This document shows, piece by piece, positions 35,765 to 44,965 of a stretch of DNA of 64,000 nt. The notes beneath the pieces were generated by a model. The model made no database searches. It saw nothing but the letters and a program-made list of their open reading frames with translations, and was not told where the DNA came from. The DNA comes from Bog-756 sp963704585. Lineage in GTDB: Bacteria; Actinomycetota; Acidimicrobiia; Acidimicrobiales; RAAP-2. The DNA is taken from assembly GCA_963704585.1 (NCBI GenBank), contig OY969919.1, positions 2,046,001-2,110,000 on the forward strand, given 5' to 3'. The position numbers and the translations under genes were made by a program. Numbering within the stretch: the stretch's first letter is position 1; every line of letters starts with the position of its first letter.

Positions 35765-37047
35765 CCGACGCGATGCGCGACGTGCCGTCGAGCGGGAGTG
35801 ACCACTACGTCGTCGTCTCGGCCGACGGGCACGCCGGTCTCGCCTGCGAGGAGTACCGCCGGTACCTCGACGCGCGGTACCACCCCGCCTTCGAGGAGTA
35901 CCTCGCCGAGCGCGTCGCGCAGCGCGAGGAGTCGCTCCAGTTCAACTACGACTACATCATGGGCTGGGAGAAGAGCAACGAGGAGGGCCTGAAGGGCGCC
36001 TTCGACCCGGTCATCCGCGACAAGGAGCTCGACGCCGACGGGGTTGCCGCCGACGTCCTCTTCGCGGACGCCGACGCGGTGACCGGTATGGCGTCGCCGC
36101 CCTTCGGCGCCGGCCTCTTCGCCGGTGCGATCGAGGACCCCGAGCTCGCGTTCGCCGGCGCACGTGCCCACAACCGCTTCCTCGCCGAGATGTGCGCGCA
36201 CTCGCCCCACCGCCGCGGGGGCATCGCGCTGGTCCCCATCACCCACGACGTCCCGAGGGCCGTCGAGGAGATCGAGTGGGTCGCGGAGCAGCCGGGGCTG
36301 CGCGGCATCATGATCCCGACCATGTGGCGGGGGCGGCCACCGTACAACGACGCGGTCTACGACCCGGTGTGGGCGGCCTGCGCCGCGGCGGGGCTGCCGG
36401 TCCACACCCACTCGGGCGAGGCGCCGATGGAGGAGTACGGGGACCACACCGGGGTCTACCTCGCCGAGGTGGTGTGGTGGGCGGTACGGCCCGCGTGGCA
36501 CCTGCTCTTCAGCGGTGTGTTCGAGCGCTACCCCGCGCTGCGGTTCGTGGTGACCGAGGCGGCCGCGTACTGGGCACCCGACATGATGTGGAAGTGGGAC
36601 CAGTACATGGGCGGCGGCCACACGACGAAGAAGCTCGCCGCGATGCTGGCGGGGAAGATCTCGAAGCTCCCCTCCGACTACTTCGGCACCAACATCTTCA
36701 TCGGTGCCTCGACGATGTCGAAGGAGGAGATCCGCCGCCGGTACGTGATCGGGACCGATGTCGTGATGTGGGGCACCGACTATCCGCACCCCGAGGGAAC
36801 CTGGCCCAACACGATGCCGCGGCTCAAGGCCGACTTCGCCGACGTGCCGGTCGACGACACCGCCCAGATGCTGGGGCTCACCGCGGCGAAGGTCTACGGC
36901 TTCGACCTCGACGTGCTGCGCCCGATCGCGGCGCGGATCGGGCCGACGCCCGACTCCTTCGGACAGGACGCCACACTTCGCAGCGACCCGGACGTGAAGC
37001 AGTCCGCGCGCTGGTGGAAGGCGGAGTACGGGGTGGGCGTCTCCTGA
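35761..37047 (+). CDS. Amidohydrolase 2 family metal-dependent hydrolase/decarboxylase
   Basis: A 428-residue TIM-barrel protein. The first metal motif is SADGHAG (Asp-x-His instead of the usual His-x-His). LPVHTHSGE provides a later His, FVVTEAAAYW follows, and WGTDYPHPEGTWPN carries the conserved Asp. This Amidohydro_2 branch contains decarboxylases (gamma-resorcylate, ACMSD) and hydrolases. It is coupled to the ADC-like gene by a 4-nt overlap. It is related to the broken gene that follows on the other strand, probably an old duplication. Confidence 0.88.
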   Translation: MTDAMRDVPSSGSDHYVVVSADGHAGLACEEYRRYLDARYHPAFEEYLAERVAQREESLQFNYDYIMGWEKSNEEGLKGAFDPVIRDKELDADGVAADVLFADADAVTGMASPPFGAGLFAGAIEDPELAFAGARAHNRFLAEMCAHSPHRRGGIALVPITHDVPRAVEEIEWVAEQPGLRGIMIPTMWRGRPPYNDAVYDPVWAACAAAGLPVHTHSGEAPMEEYGDHTGVYLAEVVWWAVRPAWHLLFSGVFERYPALRFVVTEAAAYWAPDMMWKWDQYMGGGHTTKKLAAMLAGKISKLPSDYFGTNIFIGASTMSKEEIRRRYVIGTDVVMWGTDYPHPEGTWPNTMPRLKADFADVPVDDTAQMLGLTAAKVYGFDLDVLRPIAARIGPTPDSFGQDATLRSDPDVKQSARWWKAEYGVGVS

Positions 37048-37056
37048 TACCCACCA

Positions 37057-38300
37057 CTACCAGGAGCGCAGGACCTGGTGGCGGTCGAAGGCGTTGCAGG
37101 TCGACCCGGCCGGGAACTCGTCTTCGGTGATCGGCGTCGCCACCTCGGCGACGCTCGGCCCGATCGTGTCGCCCACCGCGCGGAGCGCCTCGAGGTCGAA
37201 GCCGTACAGCTCGGCCGCGTTGGACTCGACCATCCGCCTCGTCTCGGTGGGATCGCACCCGCCGAACGCCGCGCGAAGCGCCTCGCGCGTGTAGGGGTAG
37301 CTCCCTTCCGTGTGCGGGTAGTCGGCGCCCCACATGATCCGGTCGACGCCGACCTCGTGGCGGAGCGCGGACTCGCTCGACCGGAGGAAGCTCGCACCGA
37401 CGTGGCAGTTACGCGGCGAAGTATTCGGTCGGCGTCATCGACATCCCCTGCGCCGCCGCACCGAAGAAGCTCGCCTCGGCAGCGTTCCCGAGGGTCATCC
37501 GCCCGTAGAACCAGTCGAGCGTCTCGAGCCCGCGGGGGATCCAGGCGAGGCCCTGCTCGGTCAGGACGATCTTGAGCCCGGGGTGGCGCTCGAGAACGCC
37601 GCCGAAGATGAGGTGCCACACCGAGCGGTGCGAGAACCACGGGAGCTCCACCAGCATGATCGCGCGGGCGACCTCGGCGTCTCCGTAGTCCGGGAGCCCG
37701 CCGCCGCCGTGGATGTTGACCGGGACGCCGCGCTCCTCGCAGACCGACCAGAGCGGCTCGTAGACCGGATCCCAGAGCGGCGCGAGGCCCGCGCCCGGCG
37801 GGAGCGACGGGAGCAGGACGCCACCGAATGGCGAGAAGGCCGAGGCCGCCCACTCGACCTCGGCGACGGTGTCGTCGACATCGTTTGCGAAGATCTGCAC
37901 CACGCCCGCCCGCCGTCCCGGCACCCGATCGCAGAAGTCGGCGAGCCATCGGTTGTGGGCCTGCAGCCCCGCCCAGCGGCGCTCGTAGTCCTCGGCGGTC
38001 GGCGGGAGGGCGACCAGGCTGCTCTCCTCGAAGAACGGCGGAACGGTGTTCGGGAAGAGCACCTCCGCCGTGATCCCGTCGGCGTCGTTCTCGGCGAGAC
38101 GGCGGTCCGAGTCCCAGCTGCGGTACGCGGTCGCTGCGAGGAGGTCGGCGAACGGGTTCACGTAGGTCGCGGCCCAGGCGTCGAAGTCGTCGTGCCACCG
38201 CGAACGCGAGGTACGGGCGGTAGTCCGGGATGTCACCGCCCGCGTGCGCGTCCGCCGAGATGATCGTGTACCGGGCGTCGGGTGCGAGGTCGGTGGTCAC
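37057..38300 (-). pseudogene. Amidohydrolase 2 family protein, two frameshifts (near 38206 and 37413)
   Basis: Three consecutive stretches in two frames make one Amidohydro_2 protein. The N-terminal part has SADAHAGGDIPDYRPYL. The main part begins RWHDDFDAWAATYVNP and ends PTEYFAA followed by TAA. The C-terminal part begins NCHVGASFL and has MWGADYPHTEGSYP with the conserved Asp. A one-base insertion (or two-base loss) near 38206, and one extra T that creates the TAA near 37413, explain the breaks. All motifs are otherwise kept. It is paralogous to the preceding gene and lies convergent to it. Confidence 0.8.
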
Positions 38301-38342
38301 CGGGATCCTCTCGGATGCTGCACGTCCGCGAACGCTACCAAC

Positions 38343-39224
38343 TCAGGTGAGCCCTTCGAGCGCCGAGGGCGGCAGCGCACCCCGACCGATGGCGTCCGCC
38401 CGCGCATGGAGGAGCTCCGCCGCGTCGTCGAGGTTGTGCCCGATGACGAAGCGGCCTTCCTTCACACCGCGTACGGCGAACCGACCGAGCTCCCGGAGGT
38501 CGACCGTGTCGGTGGGTCGCCCCGCCGCTGCGAGCGCGGCCTTGAACTCGGCGAAGGTGGTGCCGGGTGCGGGCGGCCGCGGACGCAGCCGGGCGAGTGC
38601 GGCGGGACGGTTGCGCTGCGCCTCCCAGAGGCCCGTCTCGAGGAGCCCACCCGACGGGTAGAAGACCGCGGCGCGCAGCGCGGTCTGCTGCGCGAGGAAC
38701 TGGTGGGCCAGTGCCTCGGTGAAGCAGCTGATCGCCGCCTTCGACGACGCGTAGATCGACGCGTACGGCACCGGCGCGATGCCGCCGTCCCCCGACGACG
38801 TGGTCACGACGACCCCGGGCTCGCCCGACTCGAGCATGCGGGGGACGAAGGCGAGGACGCCGTTGGCGGTCCCGAAGACGTTGACCCCGAAGCACCACCG
38901 CCAGTCGTTCGGCTCCTGTTCCCAGGGGTTGCCCCCGCCTCCCGAGGTCACACCCGCGTTGTTCCAGAGCACGTGGCAGGCGCCGTACCGCTCGAAGACG
39001 GCGTCGGCGAGCGCGCCGACCGAGGCGTCGTCGGAGACGTCGGTCCGCACCCCGGTGACCTCGCCGCGCCCGGCCAGCTCGGCCACCGTGCGCTCGAGGA
39101 CCGGCTCCTCGATGTCGGCGACGACCACCCGGCACCCCTCGTCGAGCAGCGCCTCGACGATGCCCCGGCCGATCCCCGCGGCACCACCGGTCACCACCGC
39201 CACCTTGCCGTGCAGGTCCTCCAT
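38343..39224 (-). CDS. Short-chain dehydrogenase/reductase
   Basis: A 293-residue NAD(P)-dependent SDR. It has the cofactor motif VTGGAAGIGRGI, the acidic VVADIEEP after strand 2 (favouring NAD), NNAGVTSGGGG, the catalytic Ser in TTSSGDGG, and YASSKAA. It carries a C-terminal extension beyond the classical fold. ATG 39224 has GAGGGGG about 8 nt upstream. It is the last gene of the minus-strand run phosphotriesterase-like / acyl-CoA synthetase / enoyl-CoA hydratase / SDR and probably oxidises a hydroxyl intermediate of that pathway. Confidence 0.9.
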   Translation of the reverse strand: MEDLHGKVAVVTGGAAGIGRGIVEALLDEGCRVVVADIEEPVLERTVAELAGRGEVTGVRTDVSDDASVGALADAVFERYGACHVLWNNAGVTSGGGGNPWEQEPNDWRWCFGVNVFGTANGVLAFVPRMLESGEPGVVVTTSSGDGGIAPVPYASIYASSKAAISCFTEALAHQFLAQQTALRAAVFYPSGGLLETGLWEAQRNRPAALARLRPRPPAPGTTFAEFKAALAAAGRPTDTVDLRELGRFAVRGVKEGRFVIGHNLDDAAELLHARADAIGRGALPPSALEGLT

Positions 39225-39321
39225 CGACGGTCCCCCTCGCCCCCGGGTGCGACCGCGCCCGTGGGTGGGCCATCGTGGCACAGGCCGCTCCGCGCTGTCC
39301 GGTCCGCGCCGGGGGGCGTGC

Positions 39322-40176
39322 TCAGTCGCGGGGAGCGGGTGCCCTGACCTCGTCCGCTTCGAAGGCGGCGTTCTGCTCGCGGACCGCTCGACCGAGGCCG
39401 ACCTCGGCCGCACGCGCGCCGAACGCCCGGGCGGCGGGCGAACGGTGGGCGACCGCGTCGTTGAGGGCGGCGAACTGCTGGAGCTGGGCTCGGCCCATGA
39501 GCTCGACCCCCTGGTTGACCACCCGCTTGTTGGCGACGAGCAGCTCCCGGCCGACGAGGGCGATCCGCCGCGCCAGCGCGAGTGCGGTCTCCTCGAGCTC
39601 GGCGGCCGGGACCGACGCCTGGACGAGCCCGATCGCGGCGGCCTGCGCGCCGGAGATCGTGTCGCCGGTGAAGAGGAGCCGCTTCGTCCACTGCGGCCCG
39701 AGGTGGTAGAGCCACATGTTGGTCGGGGGGACGCCCATCGAGCGGACCGGCGGGAAGCCGAGGCGTGCGTCGTCCGCGGCGAGCACCAGGTCGCAGTGGA
39801 GCGCGAGGTCGGTCCCGCCGGCAAGACAGTTGCCGTGGACCTGGGCGAGCACCGGGATGCGGCAGTGCCAGAGCGCGGCCCAGCCGGCGGCGAGCTCGAG
39901 CATCGCGGACACGTCCCCCTCGATGCCGGCTGGGCCGGCCACCTCGCCGGGCTCGAGATCGTCGGGAAGGACGCCGTATCCCGACGAGAACGACGGACCC
40001 GCGCCGCGGACGACGACGGCCCGGGTGTCGTGATCGCGCTCCGCCTCGGCGACAGCGTCGAGCAGCTCGCGGATGCACCGCGGAGTGAGGGGGTTGTGCC
40101 GGTCGGGACGGTTGAGGGTGAGCCGGCGGACCGCGCCGATGCGCTCGACGAGGACGGCCGGCTCAATGGTCGCCAC
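39322..40176 (-). CDS. Enoyl-CoA hydratase/isomerase family protein
   Basis: A 284-residue crotonase-fold protein. The oxyanion-hole segments are SSGYG near residue 65 and VHGNCLAGGTDLALHCD near residue 110. DARLGFPPVRSMGVPP is typical of the family. The first catalytic Glu position is occupied by Gly-Thr (LAGGTD) and the second region reads SMGVPP, so the hydratase glutamates are not obvious and another crotonase reaction is possible. GTG 40176 follows AGGAGG and lies 14 nt inside the acyl-CoA synthetase gene. Confidence 0.85.
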   Translation of the reverse strand: MATIEPAVLVERIGAVRRLTLNRPDRHNPLTPRCIRELLDAVAEAERDHDTRAVVVRGAGPSFSSGYGVLPDDLEPGEVAGPAGIEGDVSAMLELAAGWAALWHCRIPVLAQVHGNCLAGGTDLALHCDLVLAADDARLGFPPVRSMGVPPTNMWLYHLGPQWTKRLLFTGDTISGAQAAAIGLVQASVPAAELEETALALARRIALVGRELLVANKRVVNQGVELMGRAQLQQFAALNDAVAHRSPAARAFGARAAEVGLGRAVREQNAAFEADEVRAPAPRD

Positions 40177-41720
40177 GGTCTCGCTCCTCCTCGGAGTCGC
40201 CTCGGGCTCCCGGACCGGCGTCCGCCGACGCGACGAGCGCCCGCTTGAGCACCTTGCCCCCGTCGTTGCGCGGGAGCGAGTCGACGAGGACGAGCCGTCT
40301 CGGCACCTTGAAGTCGGCAAGCCGCGCGATGAGGTGCGCGGCGCAGGTCGTCGACGTCGTCGGTCGAACCGGGTCGGAGCACGACCCAGGCTGCCACATC
40401 CTCCCCGAGGACCTCGTGGGGGATGCCGGTCACCGCGGCGTCGACCACCGACGGGTGCGAGAAGAGGGCCTCCTCGACCTCGGCCGGCACGATGTTGTTG
40501 CCGCCGCGGATGATCAGGTCCTTGCTGCGTCCGGTGATCCAGAGGAAGCCGTCGGCGTCGACCGAGCCCAGGTCGCCGCTGTGCAGCCAGCCGTCGCGCC
40601 AGACCGAGGGGGCGGCGTCGTCGTGGAGATACGAGCGGGCGGGCTCCTCGCCGCGCACCGTCACCTCGCCGACCGTGCCGCGGAGCACTTCGGCGCCGCG
40701 CTCGTCGACGATGCGCACCTCGACACCGGGCAGCGGCAGGCCGACCGAACCGAGGTGGCGCCCCCCGTCGCCGGACGGCATGCGGGTGACCGCACCGAAT
40801 TCGGTGAGGCCGTACCCGACCAGGACGTCGGTCCCGCCCAGGCCGTCGTGGAGCCGCACGAGGGTCGCCCGTGAGATCGGCGCGCCGCCGATGGTCAGCG
40901 CGGCGAGGCGCGAGCAGTCGATCGTGCCGAAGCGCGGGTGGGCGACGAGCAGCTGGGCCATCGCCGGCACCACGAAGGCGACGGCCGGCCCGCGCTCTGC
41001 CACGACATCGAGCCAGCGGCCCGCGTCGAAGTGCGGCAGGTACCAGCCGGTCATCCCGCTGCGCATCGGCCCGTGGACGAGGAGCATCCCGCTCGTCGTC
41101 GGGAACGGCGAGGAGGTGAGGAACCCCAGGCCGTTCCAGTCCGGGAGCGGTGCCGAGCCGTCGGCCGGCGCGTGGCGCACGACGACTCCCTTCGGTGTCC
41201 CGGTCGTGCCGGAGGTGTAGAGGATGTCGACCGGTGGCGTTCCGGCGCCCGGGCGCGCCGACCGGTCGGCCTCGAGCAGGTCGGCGAATCGCGCGGTGCC
41301 GCCCTCGCCGCCCGTCGTCACGACGGCGGCGAGCGCCGGCGTGCCGTCCACCAGCACGGACCAGGGAGCGCCCGCATCGACACCGGGTCCTGCGACGACG
41401 GCCGCGGGTGCGGCGTCGTCGAGGACGGCGCGGAGCTCCGGCGGCGCGAGACGGGTGCTGACCGGGACCGCGGCGGCTCCGGAGCGATGGACCGCGGTGT
41501 AGGCGACGAGCCAACCGAGGGGCTCCTCCGGACCGATCGCGAGGAGGACCCGGTCCCCGGGGTCGACGCCGAGTCCCGCGAGGCCACCCGCCATGCGGTC
41601 GGCGCGGTCGTCCCACGACGCAAAGGTGAGCTCGGTGTCGTCGGCGAGGTTGCGCCACGCAACCGCGTCGGGGTGCTCCCGCGCGAACCTCGCGACCTCG
41701 TCGACGGCGGCCTCATCCAT
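40163..41720 (-). pseudogene. AMP-binding acyl-CoA synthetase, frameshifted near 40340
   Basis: ANL-superfamily ligase of about 518 residues that activates a carboxylate with ATP and CoA. The P-loop motif is YTSGTTGTPKG, then GYGLTEFG, the ATP-site Asp in LHSGDLGSVD, and the hinge GRSKDLIIRGG. After DDVDDLR the frame is lost. One C too many near 40337-40344 explains it, since the next frame continues with HLIARLADFKVPRRL and the catalytic-Lys end NDGGKVLKR. With the base removed the gene is complete and its stop overlaps the next gene by 14 nt. Consensus error is likely. Confidence 0.85.
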
Positions 41721-41723
41721 CGG

Positions 41724-42689
41724 TCAGTAGGGCGCGCACCCCTCGAGGATGCGCCGCGGGTTCGCGACCATCATGGCCTCGACGTCCTCGTCGCTGATGC
41801 CCGCCTCCCGCATCGCGGGCAGCACGTCCTCGGGCAGGTGGGTCCAGCGCCAGTCCTTCCACGCCTGGGCGACCTCGGGCGGGAACCAGTCGACGTGGCA
41901 CATCGCGTCGTGGGAGAGGACGATTCGGTCGGCATGCCCCCGCTCGCAGAGCAGTCGCACCGACTCGATCCGGTCGGCCATCGGGATCGTGCCGATGCCG
42001 AAGTGGTCGAAGCCGAGGGTCGAGCCGTTGGCGAGCACGGCCTCGTGGTAGTCGACGTCGAGGGTGCCTCCCGAGTGGCCGATCACGACCTGGCGGAGAT
42101 CGACCCCCTCGTCCGCGAGGATCCGCTGCTGCTCGAGCCCCCAGGGCTGCGGCGGCGTCGGGGTGTGGGTCGAGATCGGCACGCCGGTCGCGCGGTGCGC
42201 CTTCGCCACGGCGCGAAGCACGCGCTCGACGCCGGGGGTGATCCCCGCGGTGTCCGTCGCGCACTTGAGGACGCCCGCGCGTACGCCCGTGGTGCCGATC
42301 CCCTCTTCGATCTCGCGCACGAAGAGGTCGACCATCGGCTCGGGCCCGCCGAGCAAGGTGCCGGGTCCCCGGAAGTGGAAGAACATCGGCACCTCGTTGT
42401 AGGTGTAGACGCCGGTCGCCACGACGATGTTGAGCTCGGGCACCTGCTCGGCGACCGCGAGGACGCGCGGCATCGACCGGCCGAGCCCGATGACGGTCAG
42501 GTCGACGATCGTGTCGACTCCGCTCGCCTTGAGGAGGCGCAACCGTTCGACGGCGGTCGCTCGGGCCGAGTCCTCGTCCCACTCCGCCGCGGTCTTCTCG
42601 ATCTCCGGGCTCAGGACGAAGAGGTGCTCGTGCATGAGGGTCGACCCCAGTGACGCACCCTCGATCGGTCCCAACACCGAGTTGACCAC
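41724..42689 (-). CDS. Phosphotriesterase-family metal-dependent hydrolase (lactonase-like)
   Basis: A 321-residue amidohydrolase of the PTE family. It has a complete binuclear site: MHEH near residue 20, the carboxylated Lys in VLKCATD, STHTP, GHSGG and LSHDA. Most bacterial members outside the pesticide enzymes are lactonases. GTG 42689 follows GGGAGG by about 6 nt. It is the first gene of the run leading into the acyl-CoA synthetase 3 nt further on, so it may open a lactone to give the hydroxy acid that is then activated. Confidence 0.9.
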   Translation of the reverse strand: MVNSVLGPIEGASLGSTLMHEHLFVLSPEIEKTAAEWDEDSARATAVERLRLLKASGVDTIVDLTVIGLGRSMPRVLAVAEQVPELNIVVATGVYTYNEVPMFFHFRGPGTLLGGPEPMVDLFVREIEEGIGTTGVRAGVLKCATDTAGITPGVERVLRAVAKAHRATGVPISTHTPTPPQPWGLEQQRILADEGVDLRQVVIGHSGGTLDVDYHEAVLANGSTLGFDHFGIGTIPMADRIESVRLLCERGHADRIVLSHDAMCHVDWFPPEVAQAWKDWRWTHLPEDVLPAMREAGISDEDVEAMMVANPRRILEGCAPY

Positions 42690-42807
42690 GTCGCCTCCCG
42701 CGCCCGGCTCCTGCGGCCCGCCCGGCCGCGCCGTCCGGGACCGCGCGGCGCCCGGCCCGACGCCACGAGGGTAGTGCCGGACCGGGGCGTGCACCGGGTG
42801 GCGCGCA

Positions 42808-42823
42808 CCCCGGGGCGCCGGGG
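42808..42823. terminator. Possible terminator hairpin after the helicase gene
   Basis: CCCCGG and CCGGGG form a 6-bp stem with a 4-nt loop, 36-51 nt after the helicase stop codon on the minus strand. It is short and lacks a T-run. Confidence 0.35.
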
Positions 42824-42858
42824 CCAGGGGGAGATCGTGGCCGCCGAGGTGGCGCCGT

Positions 42859-44862
42859 TCAGGCCCAGAGGGGGTCGAGGTCGACGGCGACGGTGGACGC
42901 TCCCGCACCCGGGACCGCCGCTCGCCCCGGGACCTCGTCGACGATCTCGACGGTCCGCTGCGCACCGTCGTCGAGGAACCGGCTGAGCGGCGCGTAGCTG
43001 TGGCGGTCGTCACGGGCGAACCGGTGGTGGGGCATCCGCAGGGGCGCGTAGAGGTGGAGCCGGTCCCGTGCCCGGGTGACCGCGACGTAGAGGAGCCGGC
43101 GCTCCTCGTCGAGCCCGTCGGCGGACCGGAGGGCGAGGTCGCTCGGGAGCGCACCGTCCACCAGGTGGGGGAGGTGCACGATCGGCCACTCGAGCCCTTT
43201 GGCGGAGTGGATCGTCGAGATCACCACGTAGTCCTCGTCGAGGTGTGGGTCGCGTGCCACGTCCGTGGTCGACGCCGGGGGGTCGAGCGTGAGCTCGGCG
43301 AGCCAGGCGGGCAGATCGTCGACGGCCGCGGCGGCGCCGACCAGGCGCTCGAGGTCGGCGAGGCGCGCCGACGCGTCGCCATAGCGCGCGTCGAGGACCG
43401 GCCTGACCGCGTCGAGGACGGCCTCGGCCCGCGCGCCGGCCGTCGTCGACTCGCGTGCCCGGGCGAGGCCGCCGAGGGTCGTGGTGAGCGCGGCACGCGT
43501 CACGGCCGGGGCGGCGGCGACGAGCTCCGGCCAGCCCTCGAGCACGTCCCCGTCGGTCGTCGCGACCGCCGCGGTGAGCGACCGGGCGCGGGTCGGACCG
43601 ACGTTGCGGTGCAGCCGGAGGACCCGGTACCAGGCGACCTCGTCGGCCGGGTGGTCGAGCAGGCGGGCCGCGGCGACGAAGTCCTTCACGTGGCTCGCCT
43701 CGAGGAAGCGGAGCCCGCCGTACTTGCGATAGGGGACCTTGCGGACCGCCAATTCGATCTCGACCAGATCACTGTGGTGGGCGGCGCGCACCAGGACGGC
43801 CTGGTCGCGGAGACGGATGCCCTGCTCGTGCGCGTCGAGGATCTCGTCGGCGACGGCCCTGGCCTCGGAGGACGCGTCGTGGCAGCGCACGAGGCGCGGT
43901 CGGGGCCCCGCGCCGCGCTCGCCCACCAGGACGAGCCTGTCCTCGCCGGGCCGGACCATGTTCGCGAGGTCGAGCACGCCCTGGCGCGAGCGGAAGTTCC
44001 GCTCGAGCCGGACCACGGTGGCATCCGGGTACGACGTCACGAGCGCGCGCAGGTGGTGCGGGTCGGAGCCGCGGAATCCGTAGATCGCCTGTGCCTCGTC
44101 GCCGACCACGGTGAGGCCGCGGCCGTCCGGCGAGAGTCGTCGGACGAGATCGACCTGGAGCGAGTTGACGTCCTGGTACTCGTCGACGAGCACGTGGCTC
44201 GACCGGTCGGCCAGGTGCGGACCGACGCTCGGATCGGCGAGCAGGGCGCGCCAGTGGAGGAGCAGATCGTCGAAGTCGAGGAGGCCGGAGCGCCGCTTGC
44301 GCGCGGTGAACTCGCGGAAGAGCGCGGCGATCGCGCCGAGGTGCGGTTCGCACCACGGGTAGTGCTCCGGCACCAGCTCGCGCAGCGGACGCTCGGTGTT
44401 GATGCAGCGCGAGTACAGGTCGACGAGCGTCGCGGCGCGCGGGAAGCGCGTGTCGGTGCCGGTGAGGCCGTGCTCCGTCCGGAGCATGTCCATGAGATCG
44501 GTCGCTCCGGCAGGATCGAGCACACCGAACCCTTTCGCCAGTCCGAGCGTCTCCGCATGCGCTGCGACGTGCCGGTGTGCGACCGCGTGGAATGTCCCGC
44601 CGTGGGGGAGCTCGTCACCACGCAGCCCGACGAGCGTCGCCGCCCGGGTGGTCATCTCGTCGGCGGCCCGGCGGGTGAACGTGAGCAGGAGGATGCGCTG
44701 CGGGAGCACGCCTCGCTCGAGCAGCGATGCCACGCGCGCGGTGAGGACCCGCGTCTTGCCGGTGCCCGCTCCGGCGACGACCACCAGCGGACCGTCGCCG
44801 TGGGTGGCCGCGGCGAGCTGTGCGTCGTCCAGCCCGTCGTCCCACCCACCGGAAGCGAACAT
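42859..44862 (-). CDS. UvrD/PcrA-type superfamily 1 DNA helicase
   Basis: A 667-residue 3'-5' helicase with all SF1 motifs in order: VVAGAGTGKTRVL (I), LLTFTRRAADEM (Ia), VLVDEYQDVNSLQ (II), VVGDEAQAIYGFRG (III), VRLERNFRS (IV), ISTIHSAKGLEWP (V) and EERRLLYVAVTRARD (VI). It is shorter than canonical UvrD and has no C-terminal RNA-polymerase-binding domain or nuclease domain, so it is probably a UvrD2- or AdnA-like accessory helicase. ATG 44862 lies inside a perfect SOS box, and the upstream TACGCT suggests a leaderless transcript induced by DNA damage. Confidence 0.93.
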   Translation of the reverse strand: MFASGGWDDGLDDAQLAAATHGDGPLVVVAGAGTGKTRVLTARVASLLERGVLPQRILLLTFTRRAADEMTTRAATLVGLRGDELPHGGTFHAVAHRHVAAHAETLGLAKGFGVLDPAGATDLMDMLRTEHGLTGTDTRFPRAATLVDLYSRCINTERPLRELVPEHYPWCEPHLGAIAALFREFTARKRRSGLLDFDDLLLHWRALLADPSVGPHLADRSSHVLVDEYQDVNSLQVDLVRRLSPDGRGLTVVGDEAQAIYGFRGSDPHHLRALVTSYPDATVVRLERNFRSRQGVLDLANMVRPGEDRLVLVGERGAGPRPRLVRCHDASSEARAVADEILDAHEQGIRLRDQAVLVRAAHHSDLVEIELAVRKVPYRKYGGLRFLEASHVKDFVAAARLLDHPADEVAWYRVLRLHRNVGPTRARSLTAAVATTDGDVLEGWPELVAAAPAVTRAALTTTLGGLARARESTTAGARAEAVLDAVRPVLDARYGDASARLADLERLVGAAAAVDDLPAWLAELTLDPPASTTDVARDPHLDEDYVVISTIHSAKGLEWPIVHLPHLVDGALPSDLALRSADGLDEERRLLYVAVTRARDRLHLYAPLRMPHHRFARDDRHSYAPLSRFLDDGAQRTVEIVDEVPGRAAVPGAGASTVAVDLDPLWA

Positions 44863-44869
44863 ATGTTCG
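44856..44869. promoter_or_regulatory. LexA operator (SOS box) over the helicase start codon
   Basis: CGAACATATGTTCG is a perfect 14-bp palindrome and fits the Gram-positive SOS consensus CGAACRNRYGTTYG at every position. It covers the helicase ATG (44862-44860, minus strand). A TACGCT box ends 8 nt upstream of the ATG. LexA bound here would block the start of transcription directly. Confidence 0.88.
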
Positions 44870-44965
44870 TAGCGTAGTCGCGTCCGCGGCCTCACCCCGG
44901 AGACACCCGTCCGAGGCCGCACCGACCGTAGGGTTGGCGGGACCGGACCCGGCCGCGAGGACGTC

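Noticed and set aside
38343..41720. One continuous 1125-codon frame that looks like a synthetase-SDR fusion
   Set aside because: The middle third is a meaningless reading of the crotonase gene. The two real parts happen to share a frame because of the frameshift near 40340.
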